Origin: Blastocladiella emersonii ATCC 22665
Taxonomy: Eukaryota > Blastocladiomycota > Blastocladiomycetes > Blastocladiales > Blastocladiaceae
DNA length: 64,000 nt
Direction of reading: 5' to 3'
Assembly (NCBI GenBank): GCA_025594325.1
Contig: JANHCV010000012.1
Span: forward strand, 1,391,091 to 1,455,090
Part shown: piece after piece, positions 21,283 through 29,042 of the stretch
Layout: each line of letters begins with the position of its first letter
Numbering within the stretch: position 1 is the stretch's first letter
Made by a program: the position numbers and the translations under genes
Notes under the pieces: generated by a model
Database searches by the model: none
The model's input: the letters and a program-made list of their open reading frames with translations, nothing else
Told to the model about the DNA's origin: nothing

Positions 21283-21672
21283 CTCAGCTCACTGCGGTGG
21301 CGCTCCAGCCGCTGGCGGCTGACGGCGGGCGCCTTCGCCGCCCACCACTTCGAGCATGCCGTGGTCGATTCTGCCACCGTTTCGACGTGGACCGAAGCGG
21401 CTCCGAACAACGCACAGCACTACGACCAGGCGCAGGGCTACTCGCACGCGGATGCAGCTTCATACTGGCACGCGGGACACAGTTCAGTAGCTCACTACTA
21501 CAACAGCAGCCATCACCAGCCGTCGGACGACTACTCGCACGCCGCCTCGCATGCACACTCGCGCTCGTACGCCGTGAACAGCGTCGTGAACAGCGTGAGC
21601 TACTCGAGCAGCGTGGCGCATGTCAGTGGCGGCGTTGGTCATTTCCATGGAGACTCTGGCGGTTCTGATTGA
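21283..21672 (+). pseudogene. 5'-truncated member of the single-span protein array
   Basis: The frame is open from 21283 but has no ATG (the first candidate, at 21361, is GTG). It encodes a His/Ser/Tyr-rich tail: SHADAASYWHAGHSSVAHYY, SHAASHAHSRSYAV and VGHFHGDSGGSD before the stop. The composition and the Gly-Ser-Asp end match the C-terminal half of the intact gene at 22310. The N-terminal membrane segment and start are missing, so this is a truncated duplicate or an exon whose 5' part I could not place. Confidence 0.45.
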
Positions 21673-22309
21673 GTAAATCGCGACCAGCAACTTTGAATCG
21701 CCCAATATACCTCCTTGGTTTTGTGAAAAGGAGCTGTCGCGCGGTTTAACTGAGCAGCCAGCCTTGGAAACGTGTCGCGCGTCCTCGTGCAGATGAGCGA
21801 CGCGGGGCCGTCGCAAAGACTCCGACCCGTCAACTGTCCGCTCATGAAGGCTCATGTTTGTTTTCGGACCTGCCACGCGTCAACGAGCAAAGTGTCATTC
21901 CTGTCCGCTAATTAGCTGTTTTGGCAGGGTGCGTGCTCGTCAGTGAGGGTGACCCCTTCCATCCGAGGCCTACACACCGTTTTGCCGGCTTGCGGGGAGG
22001 AAGCGCGTAGAGACGCGAGGCACCCTCTCAGCCAGGTGGCGAGACGCGGGGTGGGTGCTGCGTCGTGATGGGGACCGTGATCGAAAACGTGGCGGCGCCC
22101 GCTTGAGTCGGCCGCCGCCACCGGCTCGAGGGACCCTGATCCACGCCACAAGGGTCAGCACGGGTCCGAGCTCGTCGATCGAAACTACCCCGCGACCACT
22201 GCCATGAACGCTTGATTCTTGCCTTATAAGTAGCGGCATTCCCGCTTTCTCCGATAGAACTAGACCGTCAAGTCGAACCGCGCTTGCCCCTCGACCAACA
22301 CCAACAACC
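21673..22309. other. Intergenic within the array
   Basis: Contains the promoter of the 22310 gene, including TTATAAG at 22224. No other feature is recognised. Confidence 0.4.
22224..22230 (+). promoter_or_regulatory. TATA-like box of the 22310 gene
   Basis: TTATAAG, about 80 bp before the ATG, in a locally AT-richer stretch. Confidence 0.5.
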
Positions 22310-23026
22310 ATGACAAACTCCTCCGCCCTCGGCTGGCCAGTTTGGGCAGGCATCGGCCTCGGAGCCGCCGTGCTACTCGCCATCATCGTCTGGGTTCTTC
22401 GCCGCCGGAGCCAGGGCGCCAAGGAGCCCGTCCTGCCCGTCAGCGCCCCACCTGCGCCGCCTGCCACGACGGGCCCGAAGCCGAAGCAGAACAAACCCGG
22501 TAAGGGTAACGTCAAGTCGCAGGGCGGCGCTGCTGCGGGTCCAATGCCAAGTGGTCCAGGCAAACAGAAGAGGCACGAGATCAAGGGCGCAAAGGACCAG
22601 GCGGTCCGCACCGAGGATCCCGCCACCACGGCCAACAACGACTACCTGCTGATGATGACCGTCATGGAGTACGGCGAGTGCGACGAGGCCTACGACGCGG
22701 GCAACGCGTCCTCGTCCGCGGCGGCGCCCGCGCACCCCGACTCGATCGCCCAGCAGTCCTCGTCCTCGGCAGGCCACCACGCGCACCGCCCGCCGTACAC
22801 GCACTCGCAGCCCAACCACCACACGCCCGGCTACGGCGGCGGCGTGACGTGGAGCGAGTCGGTCAACGAGCCCGCGTCGCACGAGTACACGTCGTCGTCC
22901 AGCCGCCATCACCATCACGACACGTCCAACTCGTACAGCTATAGCGGCGGCAACGACTACTCGTCCTCGAGCGGCGGCGGTGGCGAGGACAGCGGTGGTG
23001 GTGGTGGCGGCGGGAGCAGTGATTGA
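22310..23026 (+). CDS. Single-span His/Ser/Gly-rich membrane protein, array member 1
   Basis: Single exon, 238 residues, ATG in ACAACCATGAC context. Residues about 8-28 form one membrane helix (VWAGIGLGAAVLLAIIVWVL) followed at once by RRR, predicting a short outside N-terminus and cytoplasmic C-terminus. A Lys/Pro/Gln-rich linker follows (PKPKQNKPGKGN), then YLLMMTVMEYGECDEAYD, and a low-complexity tail rich in His, Ser, Tyr and Gly ending GGGGGGGSSD. No known domain is present. Shares layout with the genes at 23400 and 24431. Confidence 0.75.
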   Translation: MTNSSALGWPVWAGIGLGAAVLLAIIVWVLRRRSQGAKEPVLPVSAPPAPPATTGPKPKQNKPGKGNVKSQGGAAAGPMPSGPGKQKRHEIKGAKDQAVRTEDPATTANNDYLLMMTVMEYGECDEAYDAGNASSSAAAPAHPDSIAQQSSSSAGHHAHRPPYTHSQPNHHTPGYGGGVTWSESVNEPASHEYTSSSSRHHHHDTSNSYSYSGGNDYSSSSGGGGEDSGGGGGGGSSD

Positions 23027-23399
23027 TTGATGGAAAATATATGCGCCTTTCGCGCTTCGTGGTCTACTCTGAGTTGACGCGGTTCGAGCAAGGAAGGCCT
23101 GAGAGACGCTGCGAGACACTGGTACTCGCTGCGCAACGCGACGCGGCTCGCTGGACTGCGTGTCTCCCACTCCTGTGAGCGAACAGTGACCATCGTGGGA
23201 CTGCGATAGCCTTTGATCGTCGTCGGACGCGGCAACGCGAGTGCGAACATCTGGCTCGGCTGGGAGACAGAGGCTCGCGGCTCGCGCGCTGCGAGCAACC
23301 TGGGTTGTTGATCTGGATCACGGCCTGCCCGCGCATTCGGCGCACCCTTCTTCGCGAGATCACGTCAAACAAGGAGCACACTTTATGTAACAGCCCAAA
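23027..23399. other. Intergenic within the array
   Basis: 373 bp with no coding signal; it presumably holds the 3' end of member 1 and the promoter of member 2. No TATA box is evident. Confidence 0.4.
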
Positions 23400-23996
23400 A
23401 TGCCCGCGATCGGCAGCGTCAAGGGCGAGGACTCGGTCCTCGGCTGGCTCATCTGGGTCGCCGTCGCCCTTGCGTCGGTCTTTGTCCTGTGGCTCATCAC
23501 GTTCATCTGGCGGCGCCTGCGCGGCGCGTCGTCCATGACCGTCGTGCCTACCGACGACACGGACGTGTCTGCGGGCAAGTTAGCAGAAGGCAAGTCGGGC
23601 GGCGGCGACAACGCGGTCCAGCCGTTGAAGACTGCCGCGCTCCGCGGCAATTCCAAACACGGCCACGATGCCACGGACGACAAGGCCAGCAACGTGCTGT
23701 GGACTGACGGCAAGCCCATCTTCAACATGCCGACGGCACACGGCCAGCACGGCATGAACTGGTCGGCCGGCTCGGGCTCAAGTCGCGGGTCGGGGACCGC
23801 GGCTGTGGGCTACATAGGGTCGGTGGGCGTTCTTGGCGCCGTCACTGCGGCCATAGTCAACGCTGCCGACAACGCGACCGAGGTTGGCGGCGGCGACGCG
23901 GACGGAGGTAACGACAGCGGTGGTGGCGGCGGAGGCCTCGACGTGTTTGGGTTTGGCGACGTGGGCGGGTTTGACGGAAACATCATTGACGATTGA
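23400..23996 (+). CDS. Single-span Gly-rich membrane protein, array member 2
   Basis: Single exon, 198 residues. A membrane helix at about 14-35 (LGWLIWVAVALASVFVLWLI) ends in FIWRRLRG, so the C-terminus should be cytoplasmic. The region after it aligns with member 3: WRRLRG...TVVPTDD against WKRLRS...TVLTGD, and TDGKPIFNMPTA against TDGMPIFDTPTA. A weaker hydrophobic stretch follows (GYIGSVGVLGAVTAAIV), then a Gly/Asp-rich tail ending GNIIDD. No known domain. The three shared blocks with member 3 show common descent. Confidence 0.7.
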   Translation: MPAIGSVKGEDSVLGWLIWVAVALASVFVLWLITFIWRRLRGASSMTVVPTDDTDVSAGKLAEGKSGGGDNAVQPLKTAALRGNSKHGHDATDDKASNVLWTDGKPIFNMPTAHGQHGMNWSAGSGSSRGSGTAAVGYIGSVGVLGAVTAAIVNAADNATEVGGGDADGGNDSGGGGGGLDVFGFGDVGGFDGNIIDD

Positions 23997-24430
23997 TCGC
24001 GTTGATTGGCAGTCGTCGCGGTGGCCATTGAATCACGGTAATAGACGTATAACTTTTTCGGCGTAAGACCAGACGCAGCGAGGAACCGCAAGGTTGGGCT
24101 CGCTTCGCTGCCGATCGGCGGGGACGCGTCAAAGTATCATGTGAGATCACGCCACAAGTGTGGGACGCGCGAGACACCGCGCATCGCGATGCGGTCACGG
24201 GCCGCGTGCCTCGCGTCCGATGCAGCCGACTCAGATGACCATCGTGAGCATCACAAAGCGATTCCGATCGGTGACCGCTCCGCTCAAGCTAAGGCCATCG
24301 GATCGTGCGGACGATGATGCGCCGTGAGCTGAGCTTGCATGTGCGAGCCGCAACGATGCCTGCGGCATGATCCACGCGGGGTCCTTGCTCCGACAGGGAA
24401 GGATAACCATGCACGATTGATGAGATACTC
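23997..24430. other. Intergenic within the array
   Basis: Contains a 19-bp element at 24135 that recurs behind the next gene. No gene is seen. Confidence 0.45.
24135..24153 (+). repeat. Array-associated downstream element, copy 1
   Basis: TATCATGTGAGATCACGCC, about 140 bp after the stop of array member 2. It matches 17 of 19 positions of the element at 25157, about 30 bp after member 3. Confidence 0.55.
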
Positions 24431-25126
24431 ATGAATCACGCCATGCCCTCAGTCGGCAGCACATCAACCTCAGACTCGACGGGCGGATACCTCACCTGGA
24501 TTGCGACGAACTTTGGAGCGGTCGTCGGGCTCCGCCTTCTTGCGTACTTTTGGAAACGGCTCCGAAGTCGTACCAGCGCCACGACTGTGCTGACCGGTGA
24601 CCCGGCTTTCGAGACGGCCGCCGCTACACGAACAGTGCCTCGAGTCAAGTTACACGGCCACAAGCACCACCACCACCACCACCGTCACCTTCGCCCGCAC
24701 GGGCACGATGGCCATCGAGTCGATGGCGCCAAAAGTCCAGCTTTCAACTCGCTGCAGACGGACGGGATGCCCATCTTCGACACTCCGACTGCGCCTGGCT
24801 CGCTCAACATACTCGCGACCAACTCGTACTCGAGCCATGGATCGGACTCGTTCAGCGACGGCTCCTTCACGGGTTCTGGCTCACGCTCGGGTTCCATCGG
24901 ATCGGCCTCCGTGAAATCGGGTGTCGGCAAGGAAGACGGACCGTCGAGCGGGGAAGAGCTCTTTGTCACGGCAGCGTTGCTCCCGAGTCGCTCGGCCGAC
25001 AGCGTAGTGTCGTCGCGGAGCCGCGACACTAATAGCTCCGCGGCCACGGGCGACAGTGGTGGACAAGGTGACGTGGACGGTGGCAGCGGTGGTCCTGAAA
25101 GGCATGATAGTAATAGAGCCGGCTGA
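24431..25126 (+). CDS. Single-span His/Ser-rich membrane protein, array member 3
   Basis: Single exon, 231 residues. A weaker membrane helix at about 17-38 (YLTWIATNFGAVVGLRLLAY) is followed by FWKRLRSR. Next comes a His cluster (HGHKHHHHHHRHLRPHGHDG), possibly metal-binding, the TDGMPIFDTPTA block shared with member 2, and a Ser/Gly-rich tail. No recognised domain. Codons are less GC-biased than in neighbouring housekeeping genes. Start chosen at the first ATG; Met5 is an alternative. Confidence 0.65.
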   Translation: MNHAMPSVGSTSTSDSTGGYLTWIATNFGAVVGLRLLAYFWKRLRSRTSATTVLTGDPAFETAAATRTVPRVKLHGHKHHHHHHRHLRPHGHDGHRVDGAKSPAFNSLQTDGMPIFDTPTAPGSLNILATNSYSSHGSDSFSDGSFTGSGSRSGSIGSASVKSGVGKEDGPSSGEELFVTAALLPSRSADSVVSSRSRDTNSSAATGDSGGQGDVDGGSGGPERHDSNRAG

Positions 25127-25156
25127 TCAAGGCAAAGGAATTACTACGCGTTTGGA

Positions 25157-25175
25157 TATCATGTGAGGGCACGCC
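25157..25175 (+). repeat. Array-associated downstream element, copy 2
   Basis: TATCATGTGAGGGCACGCC, about 30 bp after array member 3; partner of 24135. Both are followed by GCGAGACA-type sequence, consistent with segmental duplication. Confidence 0.55.
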
Positions 25176-25333
25176 GCTGCTGCGAGACATGCGGGACACG
25201 CAACTGATGGCACGTTGGCAGAGGATGTTTCTCGCGCCTCGCGTCCCCACCACTTGTCGACATACGTGCACGAGTCGCCGAAGAGCTGAGAATGAATTAG
25301 TGAATGTATTGCGGTAGTAGCTACTCGACGCGC

Positions 25334-26884
25334 TCACAGTTCCAGCGCATCCACGCGCTCGACCAACCCGTCCGCGCCCGCATCCGTGTCGACGAGGAGC
25401 CACGCGCGCACCGTGTTCTCGTCAATCACGTCGCCCCACGCGGCGTCCCAGTTGTCGATCCACCAGCGGACGAGGGAGAGCCATGGCCCACGGTCGTCCG
25501 CGACGAGCATAGCGTCAGCGAGCGGGTCGGGTCCGCGGATCCAGGTGGCGCCCCAGACGCGCGCGAGGTTGGACGCGGGCATGCGGGTGGTAGCGTGGGC
25601 GCGCGCGATGCGGCGGAGGACCCAGGCGGTGAGGGCGACGGCGACGCGGAGTTTGGGCGAGGGGATGAGCAGGGCGTCGCGGAACGCGGGCCACGGCGGG
25701 AGCGGCTGCTGGTTGACGGACGCGTCGGTGGGTTGCGCGGCGGCGTGCCACGAGCGCAGCGCGGGGTAGGCCGAGGCGGGGACGACGGGGTCGGGCAGCT
25801 CGCGGAAGTAGCGGGCGAGCAGGGTATCGGCGACGAGCGGCGCGTCGCCATGGAGCCCGTCGCCCTCGTCGTCGCTCGTGTCGAGGGCGCCGGGGAGGAA
25901 GGGCGAGGGGGTGGAGGCGGGTGGCGGCCACTTGGGTTTCCGGCCGGCGAGGGCGACGTGGTGGCGGTCGAGGAAGGCGCGGGCGCGGACCACGTCGGAG
26001 CCGCGGGGCGCGCGGCGGCAGATGCCCTCGGTGGCGAGTCCGGCGGGCGAGGCCATGACGCGGGCGGCGAGGACGACGCAGAGCGGGACGGGGGTGGGCA
26101 GGAGGTCGGGTGGGGCGGTGAACTCGGAGGCGAGCGGCGGCCACCAGTGGGCGGCGTCGAGGAGGGCGGGCGGGAGGTGCTTGGCCCAGTCGGGGTTCTC
26201 GCGGGCGAGGTGGTTGTGGGCGAGGACGGCGGCGGGGATGCGCAGCGAGGCGAGGTCGGGGAAGGCGTCGCGCGGGAGTGCGCTGAGGGTCGGGATGTAC
26301 TGGACCTTGCGAAAGAACTTGGGGCTGACGAGGGCGCGCATGAACTCGAGGACGACCTTCATCCAGGCGGTCGGGTGGACGAGGTAGAGCTGCTTGAGGT
26401 TCTTTCGGAATCTAGCGGCGAGCCTCCACCGGCGCGGGCGGCGGCGCGTTAGGTTGCTGATATTTCGTGAAATGAAAGGAGAGACGCACTTGCGGTCCAT
26501 GGAGCGGTAGGCGCGGTAGAACCAGCGCGTCGAGGGGCGGTGCTCCGCGCCGGCGCCGAGCACGACGGCGACGTACTCGTCCACTTCGGAAGAGGCGGCA
26601 TCGAGGGTGCGCGAGAGCAGGGCAATGAGCTCGGCGAGAATGACGTCGGGCGACAGGATGGCGGGGTCGAGCAGGTGGCACACGCAGAAGACGATGACGG
26701 CGCGGCCCATGGAGTCGGCGCCGGCGTGGTACAGGACGTGGTCGCGGATGTAGGCGGCCTGGTCCTCGGGCGGCGACCCGCGGCGCAGGTTTTGCGAGGC
26801 GCGCGGCAGGTAGAGCGGCGGGCCGAGGTGGATTGCGTCCTCGTCGGTCGGGTCGTCGGCGGTTGTCGGGGGTGCGGACGCCAT
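25334..26884 (-). CDS. Sec14-like plus RhoGAP protein (ARHGAP1 type)
   Basis: Two exons, 26884-26490 and 26411-25334, give 490 residues. Residues about 30-215 form a divergent CRAL-TRIO/BCH domain: AVIVFCVCHLLDP, then, across the intron, YRSMDRK joined to FRKNLKQLYLVHPTAWMKV, as in p50RhoGAP. From about 275 a RhoGAP domain follows: TEGICRRAP (the first Arg matches the arginine finger of the usual GIFRR), LLARYFRELPDPVVP, and RMPASNLARVWGATW, which retains the conserved Asn. It should stimulate GTP hydrolysis on Cdc42/Rho-type GTPases with lipid or prenyl-group binding by the N-terminal domain. Confidence 0.85.
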   Translation of the reverse strand: MASAPPTTADDPTDEDAIHLGPPLYLPRASQNLRRGSPPEDQAAYIRDHVLYHAGADSMGRAVIVFCVCHLLDPAILSPDVILAELIALLSRTLDAASSEVDEYVAVVLGAGAEHRPSTRWFYRAYRSMDRKCVSPFISRNISNLTRRRPRRWRLAARFRKNLKQLYLVHPTAWMKVVLEFMRALVSPKFFRKVQYIPTLSALPRDAFPDLASLRIPAAVLAHNHLARENPDWAKHLPPALLDAAHWWPPLASEFTAPPDLLPTPVPLCVVLAARVMASPAGLATEGICRRAPRGSDVVRARAFLDRHHVALAGRKPKWPPPASTPSPFLPGALDTSDDEGDGLHGDAPLVADTLLARYFRELPDPVVPASAYPALRSWHAAAQPTDASVNQQPLPPWPAFRDALLIPSPKLRVAVALTAWVLRRIARAHATTRMPASNLARVWGATWIRGPDPLADAMLVADDRGPWLSLVRWWIDNWDAAWGDVIDENTVRAWLLVDTDAGADGLVERVDALEL

Positions 26885-27371
26885 GGTTGCGCGGGTCACG
26901 GTCGTTGCATGGGGAGTGTGGGTGCGGTTGCAGCAGGTCGCATGCCTGTGCGTCGCCTTCCCTGCCCTGTGTGCTGGCGAGGTGAGCGAGTGTGGCGGCG
27001 GCGGCGGCGCGGCGCTGTGTGGCGGGGCGCGTCCACGGCGCCGCACACGTGGGCCGGCTGCCGCGCCCGTCACGCGACGCGTTGCCATGGCGCGATTCGG
27101 TCGGCGTGTTGCGCCACTTTTGGCGGAGCGGCTCCAAGCTCTCCCGCGCGGCTTCCTCTCCCGCTGACGGCCCGAACGATGGCCCATCGCCCCATGTATC
27201 ACGACATGCACCGCGCCTCCCGAGCATTCACGCGCTGCCAACCAACGCGCACCTGCCGCCCGGCCCGACGTGTGCCCGAGAGCGGCGCGGGAGGCGCTCT
27301 GCTTTAAGGTGCAGCGTCTCCCGCTTGCCGAGCGCCGATGCCCCTCTGCACCGCACGCACACCGGCCCGCA
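26885..27371. other. Divergent promoter region of RhoGAP and MET2
   Basis: 487 bp between two start codons. GC-rich, no TATA box and no gene seen. Confidence 0.45.
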
Positions 27372-28973
27372 ATGCTCGCCGTCGAGTCGCCCCTCTCTCC
27401 TCCCGCCCGGACACTGCCCACCCGCGCCGCCGACGTGATCGACACCATGCCCTCCTCGACCTCCACCGCATCGCCGGATCCCAACGCCGCCGCCGCTGCG
27501 CCCGCGCGCCCCGACCCGCACGCGACCAACCCGTACCTCAAGCTCGTCGCCGACCAGCACATTGCGCACATCCCGTCCTTCACGCTCGAGTGCGGCGCAA
27601 CGCTGACCGACGTGCCCGTCGCCTACAAGACGTGGGGCACCCTCAACGCCGCCGGCACCAACGTGCTGGTCATCTGCCACGCCCTGAGCGGGTCCGCCGA
27701 CGTGGCCGACTGGTGGGCGCCGCTGCTCGGGCCCGGCCGCGCCTTTGACACGCGCCGCTTCTTCGTCGTGTGCTGCAACGTGCTCGGGTCGCCCTACGGG
27801 TCCGCCTCGCCGCTGTCCGTGAACCCCGCCACGGGGCGCATCTACGGGCCCGGCTTCCCCGTGGCCTCGATCCGCGACGACGTGCGCATCCACCGCCGCG
27901 TCCTCGACTCGCTGGGCGTGCGCCAGGTCGCCTTCGCCATCGGCGGCAGCATGGGCGGCGCCCAGGTCCTCGAGTGGGGCGCCGAGTTCGGGCCCGACTA
28001 CGTCCGCTTCCTCGTCCCCATGGCCACGTCGAGCCGCCACTCGGCCTGGTGCATCTCGTGGGGCGAGGCACAGCGCCAGGCCATCTTCGCCGACCCAAAC
28101 TACCTCGACGGCCACTACCCGGTCGCCAACGGGCCCGTCACCGGCCTCGCTAGCGCCCGCATGCAGGCCATGCTCACCTACCGTTCGCGCAACTCGTTCG
28201 AGTCGCGCTTTGGCCGCAAGGTCATGACGCGCGCCGGTTCCGGCACCGCGACGGTCGCGGCGCAGGAGCAGCAGCAGGTGCCGCCGCCCGTCAAGGCCGT
28301 GGCCGGGTCCGACGAGGCCGCCGCCGCCCCGCTCAGGCTCGCCCACAACGACGGCCTCGAGCACTACCGCTCCAACTCGTCGTCGAACCTCCTCGCCACC
28401 GCCACCGCTTCCGCCGCTGCCGCCGCGCAGACCCCGCCCCCGCCCGCCGCACCCGTCGCGCCCGAGTCCAAGGTAACGCCAGGCGTCTTCTCAGCGCAGT
28501 CGTACCTGCGGTACCAGGGCGACAAGTTCGTGCGCCGCTTCGACGCCAACTGCTACATCTCCCTGACGCGCAAGCTCGACACCCACGACGTGTCGCGCGG
28601 CCGCACCGCCGGCGTGCCCGCGACGACCGAGGCCGAGGACGAGCTTCAGCACTGGACCGCCGTCGCCCACGCCGTGCGCCAGCCCACGCTCGTGCTGGGC
28701 GTGGAGAGCGATGGGCTGTTCACGCTCGGCGAGCAGGAACAGCTCGCGGCGCGGCTGCCCAACGCGCGGCTCGAGGTCATCCAGTCGCCCGACGGGCACG
28801 ACGGGTTCCTGCTCGAGTTTGACCAGGTTGGCCGGCATGTCGCCGCGTTCATGCGCGAGGTCGCGCCTGAGCTGTTTGCTGCCGACGGTGCGGCGAAGGA
28901 CGGCGAGGAGGTTGCGCTCGGCGAGACGGCCTTCACAAGCACGTTTGGCGAAGCCGATCTCATCGCGTGGTAG
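27372..28973 (+). CDS. MET2: Homoserine O-acetyltransferase
   Basis: Single exon, 533 residues (yeast Met2 is 486); a second in-frame ATG at 27447 is a possible start. Alpha/beta-hydrolase fold: VAYKTWGTLN, LVICHALSGSADVADWW, the nucleophile Ser in GGSMGGAQVLEW, SSRHSAWCISW, QAIFADPNYLDGHY and SYLRYQGDKFVRRFDANCY. The acid is the Asp in GVESDGLFTLGEQ and the catalytic His is in DGHDGFLLEF. It makes O-acetylhomoserine for methionine and cysteine synthesis. A low-complexity insert of about 75 residues (Ala/Pro/Gln-rich, near 290-365) interrupts the lid before VFSAQSYLRYQ. Confidence 0.95.
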   Translation: MLAVESPLSPPARTLPTRAADVIDTMPSSTSTASPDPNAAAAAPARPDPHATNPYLKLVADQHIAHIPSFTLECGATLTDVPVAYKTWGTLNAAGTNVLVICHALSGSADVADWWAPLLGPGRAFDTRRFFVVCCNVLGSPYGSASPLSVNPATGRIYGPGFPVASIRDDVRIHRRVLDSLGVRQVAFAIGGSMGGAQVLEWGAEFGPDYVRFLVPMATSSRHSAWCISWGEAQRQAIFADPNYLDGHYPVANGPVTGLASARMQAMLTYRSRNSFESRFGRKVMTRAGSGTATVAAQEQQQVPPPVKAVAGSDEAAAAPLRLAHNDGLEHYRSNSSSNLLATATASAAAAAQTPPPPAAPVAPESKVTPGVFSAQSYLRYQGDKFVRRFDANCYISLTRKLDTHDVSRGRTAGVPATTEAEDELQHWTAVAHAVRQPTLVLGVESDGLFTLGEQEQLAARLPNARLEVIQSPDGHDGFLLEFDQVGRHVAAFMREVAPELFAADGAAKDGEEVALGETAFTSTFGEADLIAW

Positions 28974-29042
28974 AGCTGCTGACATACCTAAGTTGATAAA
29001 ATGTATTCAAAACAAACCAGCGCAAACTAGCTACAACTCTAC

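Noticed and set aside
25334-27583. Longer RhoGAP start upstream of 26884
   Set aside because: The in-frame extension to 27583 is low-complexity, crosses the MET2 start region and lacks conserved sequence; the ATG at 26884 gives a normal N-terminus.
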